Assembly (NCBI RefSeq): GCF_022751215.1
Contig: NZ_JAICDG010000007.1
Coordinates: 377,643-441,642 of the forward strand
Direction of reading: 5' to 3'
Source of the DNA: Actinomadura terrae
Lineage (GTDB): Bacteria; Actinomycetota; Actinomycetes; Streptosporangiales; Streptosporangiaceae
DNA: 64,000 bases
The translations under genes were made by a program, and so were the position numbers. Shown piece after piece: positions 1 through 8,932 of the stretch; the stretch's first letter is position 1; the number at the start of each line of letters is the position of its first letter. The notes below the pieces were generated by a model. It was not told the origin of the DNA. It saw only the letters and a list, made by a program, of their open reading frames with translations, and searched no databases.

Positions 1-705
<705 letters not shown>

Positions 706-729
706 CCGCGGCCGGCGGCCTGGCTCGGC

Positions 730-1185
730 TCAGCCGAGCCAGGCGCCGTCGCGCATGAGGTCGCGGCCCTTCAGCTCGTTGACCTCCCGCCACGCCTGGA
801 TCCGCCGCGGGGTGACGCGGAAGTACAGGTAGGGCGTGGTGAGTTCGCGCGGGTCGAAGCCGGTCTTGGCCGCGAACGCGTCGCCGACGCCCTCGGGCAG
901 CTCGGCGGCGGTGAGCGGCTCCGCGGCGCCCTCGATGAGGACCACGTCGCGGGTCGGCCCGAGCCCGAGGCGCACCCGGCCGGTGGCCCTCAGGTTCCGC
1001 CCGGTCGGGCTGTCGGCCGGGGTCGCGATCAGCACCGTCGTGCCGTCCCACAGGAACGACAGCGGCACCAGGTACGGGGTCCCCTCGTCCGGGTCCGCGG
1101 TGCTCACCCACGTGTCGACGTCGTGGTCGAGCCGGTGCAGGGTGTCGTGCTTGCGCTGGTCGCTCGTCCGTGCGGGCGGGATCAT
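730..1185 (-). CDS. PPOX-class pyridoxamine 5'-phosphate oxidase-like / F420 or flavin-binding protein
   Basis: A 151-residue protein with the split-barrel flavin-binding fold of the PPOX family: an N-terminal helix, then [28 protein letters not shown] and a central [18 protein letters not shown] strand pair, ending in [20 protein letters not shown]. Members bind FMN, F420 or heme and reduce small molecules; the substrate is not predictable. The ATG start overlaps the stop of the upstream LysR gene as ATGA, so the two are translationally coupled and co-transcribed. The LysR protein probably controls this gene (inference from arrangement). Confidence 0.8.
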   Translation of the reverse strand: MIPPARTSDQRKHDTLHRLDHDVDTWVSTADPDEGTPYLVPLSFLWDGTTVLIATPADSPTGRNLRATGRVRLGLGPTRDVVLIEGAAEPLTAAELPEGVGDAFAAKTGFDPRELTTPYLYFRVTPRRIQAWREVNELKGRDLMRDGAWLG

Positions 1186-2156
1186 CCTGGGTCATCCTCC
1201 TGGTCAGCCGGTGTGATCCACAAGGATGCACGGTCGCCGGTCGTGCTCGGACCGGGGGGCCCGCCGGGGGCCGACCGCCGGACGGCGTGGACGGCGCGGC
1301 CGACGGCGGGAATCTGGTCGGCCTCGGGATGGTGGACCAGGTACAGGCGCCGGGGCCGGAGCCCGGCGACGGCGGCGACGGCGACCTCGGGGTGCCGGAA
1401 CGCGGTGAGCGCGAGCCCCGGCAGCAGCCCGATCCCGAGGCCCCGCGCGATCAGCGCCTGGGCGACCACATAGTCGTCGGTGCTGTGCCGCACGTCCGGC
1501 GCGAACCCGGCGTCCTCGCAGGCACGGAGCAGGTGGTCGGTGCATCGCTCACAGCCCGAGATCCAGCGCTCCCCCGCGAACGCCCGCAGGTTCACCTCGG
1601 AAGAAAGGTCGGCCGCGTGCGGGTGCGAGTCCGGCAGGACGAGCCGCAGCGGGTCCGCTCCGATCGGGACGTGCTCCAGCCCCGACGGGGCGGCCGCCTC
1701 GTGGCCCTCGTGGGTGAAGACGATGGCGAGGTCGACCTGACCGTCCATCAGCAGGTCGAGCGCCTCCGGCGGTTCCGCCTGCCGCAGCCGGACGTCGATG
1801 CCGGGATGGGTCCGCTTCAGCAGGCTCATCGCGGCGGGGACGAGGGTGGCGCCGGCCGAGGGGAAGGCCGCCAGCCGGACCGTTCCGGCGCGCAGCTCGG
1901 CCAGCGCGCCGATGTCGTCGTCGGCGGCGTGCAGCCGCGCGGCGATGGCCTCGGCGTGCCGCAGCAGCACCCGGCCCGCCTCGGTGAGCTGGACGCCGCG
2001 GGGGCGGCGCACCACCAGCGGCATGCCCGCCTGCCGCTCCAGGGCCCGAAGGTGCTGGCTGACGGCGGGCTGCGTCCAGCCGAGCGCCCGGGCCGCGCCC
2101 GCGATCGACCCGCATCGCGCGATCTCGCGGAAGACGAGCAGCCGCCGGACGTTTAT
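1182..2156 (-). CDS. LysR-family transcriptional regulator, non-canonical start
   Basis: The frame gives an N-terminal winged helix (VRRLLVFREIARCGSIAGAA, then ALGWTQPAVSQHLRALE) and a C-terminal periplasmic-binding-like effector domain (GIGLLPGLALTAFRHPEVAV), about 320 residues, normal for the family. The HTH extends well upstream of the first in-frame ATG at 2024, so that ATG cannot be the real start. An in-frame TGA lies about 30 bases upstream of the HTH, and between them there is no ATG, GTG or TTG: only ATA (2154-2156) or CTG (about 2134). The coordinate given uses the ATA position that best matches the family N-terminus. Either a rare start codon is used or the start has been damaged. 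It is divergent from the racemase gene. Confidence 0.75.
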   Translation of the reverse strand: MNVRRLLVFREIARCGSIAGAARALGWTQPAVSQHLRALERQAGMPLVVRRPRGVQLTEAGRVLLRHAEAIAARLHAADDDIGALAELRAGTVRLAAFPSAGATLVPAAMSLLKRTHPGIDVRLRQAEPPEALDLLMDGQVDLAIVFTHEGHEAAAPSGLEHVPIGADPLRLVLPDSHPHAADLSSEVNLRAFAGERWISGCERCTDHLLRACEDAGFAPDVRHSTDDYVVAQALIARGLGIGLLPGLALTAFRHPEVAVAAVAGLRPRRLYLVHHPEADQIPAVGRAVHAVRRSAPGGPPGPSTTGDRASLWITPADQEDDPG

Positions 2157-2235
2157 GAGACATAAGTATCGCTTGGGGGTCGGCCAAGAACCTCACGGCT
2201 ACCGGACGGTCAGGCAGCCGCCGCACCATGGGGGC
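2157..2235. promoter_or_regulatory. LysR/racemase divergent control region with LysR-type box
   Basis: This 79-base gap separates the divergent LysR and racemase genes. It contains CTTGG-N7-CCAAG (2172-2188), which holds a T-N11-A core as expected for LysR proteins. The assignment rests on position and symmetry only. Confidence 0.4.
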
Positions 2236-2934
2236 ATGCGAACGATTGGCCTGATCGGCGGCATGAGCTGGGAGTCGTCGGCCGAGTACTACCGCCTGCT
2301 CAACGAGGAGACCCGCCGCCGGCTCGGCGGCCACCACTGCGCGCGGAGCGTGCTGCTCACCGTGGACTTCGCGGAGATCGAGGCGCTGCAACGCGCCGGC
2401 GACTGGGACGCCGCCGGACGCCTGCTCACCGAGGCGGCCCGGGACCTGGAGCGCGCGGGGGCGGCGATGGTGCTGCTGTGCACCAACACGATGCACCGGG
2501 TCGCCGGGACGATCGAGGCGGGCATCGGCGTGCCGTTCCTGCACATCGTCGACAGCACGGCCGACCGGATCCGCGCGTCCGGGATGAAGACCGTCGGGCT
2601 CCTCGGCACCCGGTTCACGATGGAGATGGACTTCTACCGCTCCCGCATGCGCGAACGCGGTGTGGAGGTCCTGGTCCCGGACGAGGAGGGCCGCGAGCTG
2701 GTGCACCGGGTGATCTATGAGGAACTCACGCTGAACCGGGTGGAGGACTCCTCCCCCGCCGCGTTCCGGCGGGTGATCGCCGACCTCGCGCGGCGCGGCG
2801 CCGAGGGCGTCGTTCTCGGCTGCACCGAGATCACGCTGCTCGTCGGCCCCGAGGACAGCCCGGTCCCGGTCTTCGACTCGACGCGCATCCACGTCCAGCA
2901 CGCGCTCGACACGGCCTGCGGGACCGCCATGTGA
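2236..2934 (+). CDS. Aspartate/glutamate racemase family protein
   Basis: A 232-residue cytoplasmic enzyme starting MRTIGLIGGMSWESSAEYY, the usual N-terminus of the PLP-independent Asp/Glu (hydantoin) racemase family. Both catalytic cysteines are present: LLCTNTMH (about residue 80) and VLGCTEITLL (about residue 197). Known members interconvert L- and D-aspartate or L- and D-glutamate by a two-base mechanism using these cysteines. It may supply D-amino acids for the cell wall or a secondary metabolite. It stands alone, divergent from a LysR gene. The substrate remains open. Confidence 0.85.
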   Translation: MRTIGLIGGMSWESSAEYYRLLNEETRRRLGGHHCARSVLLTVDFAEIEALQRAGDWDAAGRLLTEAARDLERAGAAMVLLCTNTMHRVAGTIEAGIGVPFLHIVDSTADRIRASGMKTVGLLGTRFTMEMDFYRSRMRERGVEVLVPDEEGRELVHRVIYEELTLNRVEDSSPAAFRRVIADLARRGAEGVVLGCTEITLLVGPEDSPVPVFDSTRIHVQHALDTACGTAM

Positions 2935-2972
2935 GGCCATCAGGTCGCTGGACGTCCTAATGGGGCGGCAGG

Positions 2973-3965
2973 ATGGGAGGTATGCGTGATCCCTCCGGAC
3001 GGCTGCTGCGGCTGCTGTCCCTGCTCCAGGCCCCGCGCGAGTGGTCGGGGACCGAGCTGGCCGAGCGGCTGGCCGTCACCCCCCGCACGATCAGGCGGGA
3101 CGTGGAACGGCTGCGCGAGCTCGGCTACCCCGTCCACGCCACGCACGGCAACACCGGCGGCTACCGCCTCACCGCCGGGACGGCGATGCCGCCGCTGCTG
3201 CTGGACGACGAGGAGGCCGTCGCCGTCGCGCTCGGCCTGCGCACCGCCACCGCGATCGCCGCCACCGGCATCGAGGAGACCGCCCTGCGGGCCCTGGCCA
3301 AGCTGGAGCAGGTCCTCCCGCAGCGGCTGCGGCATCGCGTGACGTCGCTGTCGCAAGCCTCCGTCGCCCTCCCGATACAGGACGGCGCCGCGCGGGTCGA
3401 CCCCGACCTGCTGGCCACCCTCGCCGCCGCCTGCGTGGCGCACGAGCGGATCCGGTTCGCCTACACCCGCGCGGACGGCACGGAGGGCCGCCGGCTGGCG
3501 CAGCCGCACCGGCTGGTGGCGGCGGGCCGCCGCTGGTATCTGGTCGCCTTCGACGAGGACCGCGAGGACTGGCGGACGTTCCGCGTCGACCGGATCGGCG
3601 AGCCGCACCGCACCGGCGTCCGCGGCGTGCCGCGCGAGCTTCCCGGCGGTCTGGACGCGGCGTCCTGGGCGATGGACTCGCTGGCGGGCGGCTCCGGCAC
3701 GATCCGCGCCCGGCTGCGGCTGCACGTGTCCGCCGCCGAGGCGGCCGAGCACGTCACCGCCTGGCACGGGTTCCTGGAACCGGTCGACGACCGGACGTGC
3801 CTGCTGCACACCCGGTCGGACTCGCTGTGGTTCCTCGCCTCGCGGATCGCCCTGCTGACCGTCGACTACACCCTCCTCGACCCGCCGGAACTGGCACCGC
3901 ACCTCGCCGCCATCGCGGGACGCGCGTCCCGCGCCGTGGCGGCGTTCACGGGGGTGGAGGAGTAA
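2973..3965 (+). CDS. WYL-domain transcriptional regulator (YafY-like)
   Basis: A 330-residue protein with an N-terminal winged HTH (LSLLQAPREWSGTELAERLAVTPRTIRRDVERLRELGYPV), a linker, and a WYL ligand-sensing domain (LAQPHRLVAAGRRWYLVAFD), followed by the WCX C-terminal domain. WYL proteins sense oligonucleotides or small ligands and control DNA-damage, phage-defence or metabolic genes. An alternative start is the ATG at 2982 (MRDPSGRLLRLL), but its GGAGG lies only one base away; the ATG at 2973 has a better spaced GGGG. No obvious target sits beside it; the downstream gene is convergent. Confidence 0.85.
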   Translation: MGGMRDPSGRLLRLLSLLQAPREWSGTELAERLAVTPRTIRRDVERLRELGYPVHATHGNTGGYRLTAGTAMPPLLLDDEEAVAVALGLRTATAIAATGIEETALRALAKLEQVLPQRLRHRVTSLSQASVALPIQDGAARVDPDLLATLAAACVAHERIRFAYTRADGTEGRRLAQPHRLVAAGRRWYLVAFDEDREDWRTFRVDRIGEPHRTGVRGVPRELPGGLDAASWAMDSLAGGSGTIRARLRLHVSAAEAAEHVTAWHGFLEPVDDRTCLLHTRSDSLWFLASRIALLTVDYTLLDPPELAPHLAAIAGRASRAVAAFTGVEE

Positions 3966-4066
3966 CGGGACCGGGATGCTCGGGGCGATAGATCTGCTGC
4001 GGAACCATCCCGGAAGGGTGAACGACTCCGTCTGGAGCCGGTGCGGGATCGTCGCGGTCTCGGCGG

Positions 4067-4567
4067 TCAGCGCGGGGACGTGTCGCCCAGCGACTCCAGG
4101 AGCGTCCGCAGCAGTCCGGCGAGGTGGTCGCGGTCGGCGGGGTCCAGGGCCTCCAGCAGCCGGGCCTCGTTGGCGGCGTGCAACCCGACCACCTCGTTGA
4201 CCAGGGACAGCCCGCGCGGTGTCAGCCGGATCCGCACCGAGCGGCGGTCGTCGGCGGTGCGGCGGCGCTCGACCAGTTCCCGCGCCTCCAGCCGGTCGAT
4301 CCGGTTGGTGATCGCCCCGGAGGTGACCATCGCGGCCTTCAGCAGCGCCCCCGCCGTCAGCTCGTAGGGCTCGCCCGAGCGGCGCAGCGTGGCCAGGACG
4401 TCGAACTCCCAGGTCTCCAGCCCCTGCCCGGCGAAGAAGTCCTTCAGCTCCCGGTGCAGGACGAGCTGGAGCCGGGAGATGCGGCCGATGACGCCCATCG
4501 GCCGCACGTCCAGGTCGGGCCGCTCGCGTCCCCACTGGGCCAGGATCTCGTCCACGGCGTCCGCCAT
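4067..4567 (-). CDS. MarR-family transcriptional regulator
   Basis: A 166-residue winged-helix protein (start MADAVDEILAQWGRERPD). The HTH and wing are seen in LTAGALLKAAMVTSGAITNRIDRLEARELVERRRTADDRRSVRIRLTPRG, with flanking dimerisation helices. MarR proteins repress efflux or detoxification genes and release DNA on binding phenolic ligands. It lies 69 bases downstream of an MFS pump on the same strand, its likely target. A pair of overlapping inverted repeats sits just upstream of its start. The longer in-frame start at 4630 would run through these repeats, so 4567 is preferred. Confidence 0.85.
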   Translation of the reverse strand: MADAVDEILAQWGRERPDLDVRPMGVIGRISRLQLVLHRELKDFFAGQGLETWEFDVLATLRRSGEPYELTAGALLKAAMVTSGAITNRIDRLEARELVERRRTADDRRSVRIRLTPRGLSLVNEVVGLHAANEARLLEALDPADRDHLAGLLRTLLESLGDTSPR

Positions 4568-4583
4568 CGCCCACCTCCGGTAC

Positions 4584-4604
4584 CTCAACGTTGAGATTAT
4601 CAAC
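4584..4604. promoter_or_regulatory. MarR-type operator upstream of the marR-like gene
   Basis: Two overlapping palindromes: CTCAACGTTGAG (4584-4595, perfect) and GTTGA-GATTA-TCAAC (4590-4604). They share the TTGA/TCAA half-sites common in MarR operators and lie 17 bases upstream of the MarR start, so autoregulation is likely. Confidence 0.6.
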
Positions 4605-4636
4605 CGGAGCCAACTTGCGGGCTGAGACAACGGAGC

Positions 4637-5848
4637 TCAGGCCGGCCGGTCGGGGCGGCGCGCGAGCGTCCGGTCCAGCAGGGCGGTCAGCGCCGTCGCG
4701 GCCGCCAGCCCGGCGCCGATCCAGGTGACCGAGGTGATCGAGGCGCCCGCGTCGAGGGCGATCCCGGCGAACACGGGGACGAGGCTGATGCCGAGCTGGA
4801 ACGCCGAGACGGTGGTGGCCCCGGCGAGCGTCGGCGCCTCGGACGCGATCCCGAAGACCCGCCCGTAGATCGCCGGGTTCAGCACGAACCCGGCGACCCC
4901 GAGGAGCAGGACGAGCGGGACGACCGCGACCGCGTGCTCGGCGAACGTCCCGAGCAGGAGGGAGCAGGCCAGAATCCCGGCCGCCCCGGCCAGCAGCGCG
5001 TGAGAGGGCCGCCGGTCGGAGATTCGCCCCCCGATCGACAGGCCGGCGAAGGCGCCGACGCCGAACAGCGTGAGGATCGCGGGCACCCAGACCTCGGGAA
5101 GGCCGGTGACGTCGGTCAGGAACACCGCGAGGTAGTTGAACGAGATCATGTAGGAGGCGGTGCTCAGGATCGTGGCGGCGAACACGACCCACAGCCGCGG
5201 CCGCCGCATCGTGCGGAGCTCGCGCCGCACGCTGGGCTCGGTGCCCGCGCTGGTCACGGGCAGCGTCAGCAGGGTCAGGACCGCCCCGGCGGCGGTGAGG
5301 ACGACCACGCCCCAGAACCCGCCCCGCCATCCGGTGAAGTAGCTGAGCAGCGCGCCCGCCGGACCCCCGGCGATCATCGCCAGGCTGAGCCCGCTGACGA
5401 CGACCCCGGAGGCGCGCGCGGTGCGGTCGGCCGGGACGAGCCCGATCGCGGTGACCGCCGCGACCGCCCAGAACCCCGCGTAGGCGAGGCCGCAGACGAA
5501 CCGGGTGGCCAGCAGCACCGCGTAGCTGCCGGTGAGCAGCCCGACCGTGACGGACACGGCGAAGACGGCCTGGGTGGCCACCAGCGTCGTCCGCCGCGGC
5601 CAGCGCAGCGTCACGATGGCGAGCGGCGGCCCGCCGACGACGACGGCGGCGGCGAACGCCGAGATCAGCGCGCCCGCCGAGGACAGCGAGACCTCCATGT
5701 CGTCGGCGATCGCCGGGAGCACCCCGGCGAGCAGGAACTCCGCGCTGCCCATCGCGAACAGGCAGAACGCGAGCAGGTAGACGCCGAGCGGCAGCCTCCC
5801 GCGAGCGGCCGTCCGCTTCTCGTCCGTGGTCTCGACGCTCATCGGCAT
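4637..5848 (-). CDS. MFS transporter, DHA1/AraJ-like drug exporter
   Basis: A 403-residue polytopic membrane protein with about 12 hydrophobic segments. The N-terminus LPLGVYLLAFCLFAMGSAEFLLAGVLPAIADD is characteristic of the AraJ/Cmx/YdhP group of proton-driven efflux pumps. The start at 5848 (MPMSVETTDEK) is preceded by GAGGAG at a suitable distance. A MarR gene follows on the same strand, consistent with a pump controlled by a ligand-responsive repressor. The substrate cannot be read from sequence. Confidence 0.85.
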   Translation of the reverse strand: MPMSVETTDEKRTAARGRLPLGVYLLAFCLFAMGSAEFLLAGVLPAIADDMEVSLSSAGALISAFAAAVVVGGPPLAIVTLRWPRRTTLVATQAVFAVSVTVGLLTGSYAVLLATRFVCGLAYAGFWAVAAVTAIGLVPADRTARASGVVVSGLSLAMIAGGPAGALLSYFTGWRGGFWGVVVLTAAGAVLTLLTLPVTSAGTEPSVRRELRTMRRPRLWVVFAATILSTASYMISFNYLAVFLTDVTGLPEVWVPAILTLFGVGAFAGLSIGGRISDRRPSHALLAGAAGILACSLLLGTFAEHAVAVVPLVLLLGVAGFVLNPAIYGRVFGIASEAPTLAGATTVSAFQLGISLVPVFAGIALDAGASITSVTWIGAGLAAATALTALLDRTLARRPDRPA

Positions 5849-5989
5849 ACGAAGTACTCCTCGCTGGGGGGCGGGCGCGCCACGCGGGCGCCGGAGGCGG
5901 AGCGCCTCCGGGCCCGATGGTGCGGATTCCGGCGGAGAGTCGACAACTTCTGTTGCCAATCCTGGGAAAGGCCGGGCGGACGCGGCCCC

Positions 5990-7576
5990 TCAGGACAGGG
6001 CCACCAGGTCGGCGTAGCCGGGGTTCCAGTGGTCCTCGACGCCGTCGGGCAGCAGGAGCACGCGGCCGGGACGCAGCGCCTCGACCGCCTCCTCGTCGTG
6101 CGTGACCATCACGACCGCGCCCCGGTACCCGCCGACCGCCGCGAGGACCTCCGCGCGGGACGCGGGGTCGAGGTTGTTGGTCGGCTCGTCCAGCAGCAGG
6201 ACGTTGGCGCCGGAGCTGACGAGCGAGGCCAGCGCCAGCCGGGTCCGCTCGCCGCCCGACAGCACCCCCGCGGGCTTGTCCGCGTCGTCGCCGGTGAACA
6301 GGAACGACCCGAGGACGCGGCGCGCGTCCCCCTCGGCCAGGTGCGGCGCGGCGTCGGCGAGGTTCTCCCGGACGGTCCGCGCCGGGTCCAGCGTGTCGTG
6401 CTCCTGCGCGAAGTAGCCCAGCCGCAGCCCGTGGCCGTGGACGACGCGTCCGGAGTCGGGCCGCTCGTGCCCGGCCAGAATCCGCAGCAGCGTCGTCTTC
6501 CCCGCGCCGTTCAACCCGAGGACGACCAGCCGCGCGCCCCGGTCCACGGCCAGGTCGATGCCGGTCAGGACGGGCGCGCCGCCGTAGGACTTGGTGAGGG
6601 AGACGGCGCCGAGCGGCGTCCGGCCGCTGGGCGCGGGCTCGGGCAGCCGGAACCGTGCGACCCGCTCGGCGCGCCGCACGGGCGCCGCGCCGGCGAGCAT
6701 CCGGTCGGCGCGCCGCGCCATGTCCTTGGCCCGGACGGCGGTCGCGGAGTTCGCGCGCATCCGGTCGGCTTGGGCGTGCAGCGCGGCGGCCTTGCGCTCG
6801 GCGGCGGCGCGCAGCCGGGCGCGGCGCCGGTCGGCGGCGTCCCGGTCGGCGAGGTAGGTGCGCCAGCCGGTGTTGTGCACCTCGATCTCCGTCCGCTCGG
6901 GATCGAGGTGCCAGACCCGGTTGACGGCCTCCTCCAGCAACGCGGTGTCGTGGCTGATCACCATCAGGCCCTCGCGGTGGGAGGCGAGGAAGCCGCGCAG
7001 CCAGGCCAGGGAGTCGGCGTCCAGGTGGTTGGTGGGCTCGTCCAGCAGGAGGGTGCCGCGCTCGCCGAACAGGACGCGCGCCAGCTCCACCCGGCGCCGC
7101 TGCCCACCGGACAGCGCGCCGATCGGCCGCGCGAGCGCGGGTGCGGGAAGGCCGAGACCGGCGGCGATCCGCGCGGCCTCGGCCTCGGCGGCATATCCGC
7201 CGCGCGCCTGGAACTCCGCCTCGGCGCGGACGTAGCGGCGCATCGCTCGCTCGTCCCCCTCGCCGAGCGCGGCCTCGGCGGCCCGCAGCGCGCGAACGGC
7301 CTCGTCCATGCCGCGGGCGGACAGGACACGGTCGTGGACGGAGACGGACGGGTCGGCCGCCGCCGGGTCCTGCGGCAGGTACCCGACGGGGCCGGTGCGC
7401 GTGACGGTCCCGGCGGCGGGCGCGATCTCGCCCGCCAGGACGCGCATGAGGGTGCTCTTCCCCGCGCCGTTGCGGCCGACCAGGCCGATACGGTCGCCGG
7501 GGGCGATGTGGGCGGTGACGTCCGCCAGCAGGAGGCGGGGGCCGACGCGCACGTCGACGCCACGGAAGGCAAGCAT
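5990..7576 (-). CDS. ABC-F family ATPase (ribosome-protection type)
   Basis: A 528-residue cytoplasmic protein with two ABC nucleotide-binding domains and no membrane segment. NBD1: Walker A GRNGAGKST (about residue 38), signature LSGGQRRRVELA, Walker B TLLLDEPTNHLD. NBD2: Walker A GLNGAGKTT, signature LSGGERTRLALA, Walker B VLLLDEPTNNLD. The NBDs are joined by a basic, Ala/Arg-rich linker (DAADRRRARLRAAAERKAAA), as in ABC-F proteins. Family members bind the ribosomal E-site; antibiotic-resistance members displace macrolide, lincosamide, streptogramin or pleuromutilin drugs, others tune translation. A hairpin and a tiny ORF in the leader would fit drug-responsive attenuation. Whether it is a resistance protein is inference. 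Confidence 0.85.
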   Translation of the reverse strand: MLAFRGVDVRVGPRLLLADVTAHIAPGDRIGLVGRNGAGKSTLMRVLAGEIAPAAGTVTRTGPVGYLPQDPAAADPSVSVHDRVLSARGMDEAVRALRAAEAALGEGDERAMRRYVRAEAEFQARGGYAAEAEAARIAAGLGLPAPALARPIGALSGGQRRRVELARVLFGERGTLLLDEPTNHLDADSLAWLRGFLASHREGLMVISHDTALLEEAVNRVWHLDPERTEIEVHNTGWRTYLADRDAADRRRARLRAAAERKAAALHAQADRMRANSATAVRAKDMARRADRMLAGAAPVRRAERVARFRLPEPAPSGRTPLGAVSLTKSYGGAPVLTGIDLAVDRGARLVVLGLNGAGKTTLLRILAGHERPDSGRVVHGHGLRLGYFAQEHDTLDPARTVRENLADAAPHLAEGDARRVLGSFLFTGDDADKPAGVLSGGERTRLALASLVSSGANVLLLDEPTNNLDPASRAEVLAAVGGYRGAVVMVTHDEEAVEALRPGRVLLLPDGVEDHWNPGYADLVALS

Positions 7577-7596
7577 GGGATGACGCTCCGGAATGA

Positions 7597-7659
7597 CTCA
7601 GGGACACACGTGTGGCGTGGAAGCGTGTTCCTGAGCTAGGAGATCCGGGGCGTGGACAT
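7597..7659 (-). promoter_or_regulatory. Possible leader ORF plus hairpin upstream of the ABC-F gene
   Basis: On the minus strand a 7-codon ORF (ATG at 7659, TAG at 7636-7638; peptide MSTPRIS) ends directly before an imperfect stem: 7624-7635 pairs with 7597-7610 (CTCAGG-ACAC-type arms, one bulge). The ABC-F ATG follows at 7576. The arrangement resembles ribosome-mediated attenuators of ABC-F genes, but the leader ORF has no convincing ribosome-binding site. Confidence 0.3.
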
Positions 7660-7680
7660 GTCATCGAGTCTGCCACATCC

Positions 7681-7713
7681 GTCACCAACCCCGCGCTACG
7701 CGGGGTTGGTGAC
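7681..7713. terminator. Perfect 15-bp hairpin at the 3' end of the MFS gene
   Basis: GTCACCAACCCCGCG (7681-7695) pairs perfectly with 7699-7713. The three loop bases (7696-7698) are exactly the TAG stop codon of the MFS gene on the minus strand. It is a likely intrinsic terminator overlapping the end of the coding region. Confidence 0.75.
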
Positions 7714-8874
7714 GGGCGGGCGGGCGCGCAGCCCGGGCGCCAGCGCGAGGGTCACCGCGACGGACGCGGCGGCCATCACCGCGATCGCCGTCGACGCCGT
7801 CGTCCACTCCGCCACGGCGCCCGCGAGCGCCGCGCCCACGCCCTGCATGGCGAGCATGCCGGAGGAGTGCAGCCCGAGCGCGTGCCCGCTGAGGTCGTCG
7901 GGGGTGAGGGCCATCAGCCGGTCCTGGAGCAGCAGCGTCGCCGAGTAGCCGAACGTGCCGATGGTCACGGCCGCGAGAACGACGGGCAGCGCCGGGTCCA
8001 GCGCGAAGACCAGGAACGGCGCGGCGAGCAGCAGCCGCAGCGGCGCGTCGAGCCTGACCCGCCACCGGGGCGGGACGAACCGCCCGGTGATCGCGTCCCC
8101 CGCCAGCATGCCCACCGCCGCGAACGCGAACAGCACGCCCGCGTGCGCCGGATCGTAGGGGACGAACAGCGACTCGCAGCCGACGATCAGCCCGTTCGGC
8201 ACCCAGAGCGCGAGGTAGACATAGCGGCGCGGCGGCGACGACCACAACTTCGCGTTGTTGCGCCAGGTCTCGGCGGCCGACGGCCGTCCGGACGCGCGCG
8301 GCGGGCGGCCCGTCAGCCCGAACCGGGCGACCACCGCCCCGACCAGGTACAGGCCCGCGCCGGTCAGCAGCGTCCCGCGCGCCGACAGCGTGGCCACCAG
8401 CGCGCCGCCGAGCGCGAACCCGATGATCTGCATCGCCCCGGCCGCCATGTTCAGCACCGAGCGGCCGAGCACGAATCCCTCCCGGGGCAGCACCTCGTTG
8501 AGCAGCCCGTAACGCACGCCGCCGCCCAGCGAGGCCGCCACTCCCAGGACGACGACCAGCGCGAACACGCCCCACACCGGCATCCCCGGGACCGCCTGCG
8601 CCGCGGTGCCGAGGCCGAACAGCAGCGCCAGCCCGGCCAGCGCCGCGCGCGGGGGCAGCCGGTCGGCCGCCGACAGCAGCGTGGTCGCGCCGATGAGCTG
8701 GGCGAGGGGCTGCCCGAACATCGCCAGCGACGACAGCAGCGGCGACCCGGTCGAGGAGTAGATCATGACGCCGAGGGCGAGGCCGCTCACCGTCTGCGCC
8801 GCGACCTGCGCGGACGACGTCAGGAACAGCGGCCCGAACTCCGGAGTCCGGAAGAGTTCACGGTACGTGCGCAT
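7696..8874 (-). CDS. MFS transporter
   Basis: A 392-residue membrane protein with about 12 hydrophobic segments. The N-terminus MRTYRELFRTPEFGPLFLTSSAQVAAQTVSGLALG and the motif-A-like segment between TM2 and TM3 (GATTLLSAADRLPPRAALAG) fit the MFS_1/EntS-like exporter group. The start at 8874 is chosen because upstream codons run into the operator of the divergent regulator. It is divergently transcribed from an ArsR-type gene with an inverted repeat between them. It is probably an efflux pump induced by a small molecule sensed by that regulator (inference). Confidence 0.85.
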   Translation of the reverse strand: MRTYRELFRTPEFGPLFLTSSAQVAAQTVSGLALGVMIYSSTGSPLLSSLAMFGQPLAQLIGATTLLSAADRLPPRAALAGLALLFGLGTAAQAVPGMPVWGVFALVVVLGVAASLGGGVRYGLLNEVLPREGFVLGRSVLNMAAGAMQIIGFALGGALVATLSARGTLLTGAGLYLVGAVVARFGLTGRPPRASGRPSAAETWRNNAKLWSSPPRRYVYLALWVPNGLIVGCESLFVPYDPAHAGVLFAFAAVGMLAGDAITGRFVPPRWRVRLDAPLRLLLAAPFLVFALDPALPVVLAAVTIGTFGYSATLLLQDRLMALTPDDLSGHALGLHSSGMLAMQGVGAALAGAVAEWTTASTAIAVMAAASVAVTLALAPGLRARPPVTNPA

Positions 8875-8912
8875 GCAGGGAGTCTCCGGGGCACGGCGCG
8901 AGCGCCGGTAGA

Positions 8913-8932
8913 GTTTCGCGCGGGGGCGAAAC
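8913..8932. promoter_or_regulatory. Operator between MFS and ArsR-type genes
   Basis: A perfect inverted repeat GTTTCGC (8913-8919), six-base spacer, GCGAAAC (8926-8932). The right arm ends immediately before the ATG of the regulator at 8933, so occupancy would block its transcription or translation initiation. Confidence 0.6.

Noticed and set aside
4934-7639. A 901-codon plus-strand frame
   Set aside because: Antisense to the MFS and ABC-F genes; repetitive charged composition without recognisable motifs.
2940-7688. A 1582-codon open frame on the minus strand
   Set aside because: It is an out-of-frame shadow of the MFS, MarR, WYL and ABC-F genes, rich in Arg/Pro/Ala with no domain; long spurious frames are expected at this GC content.
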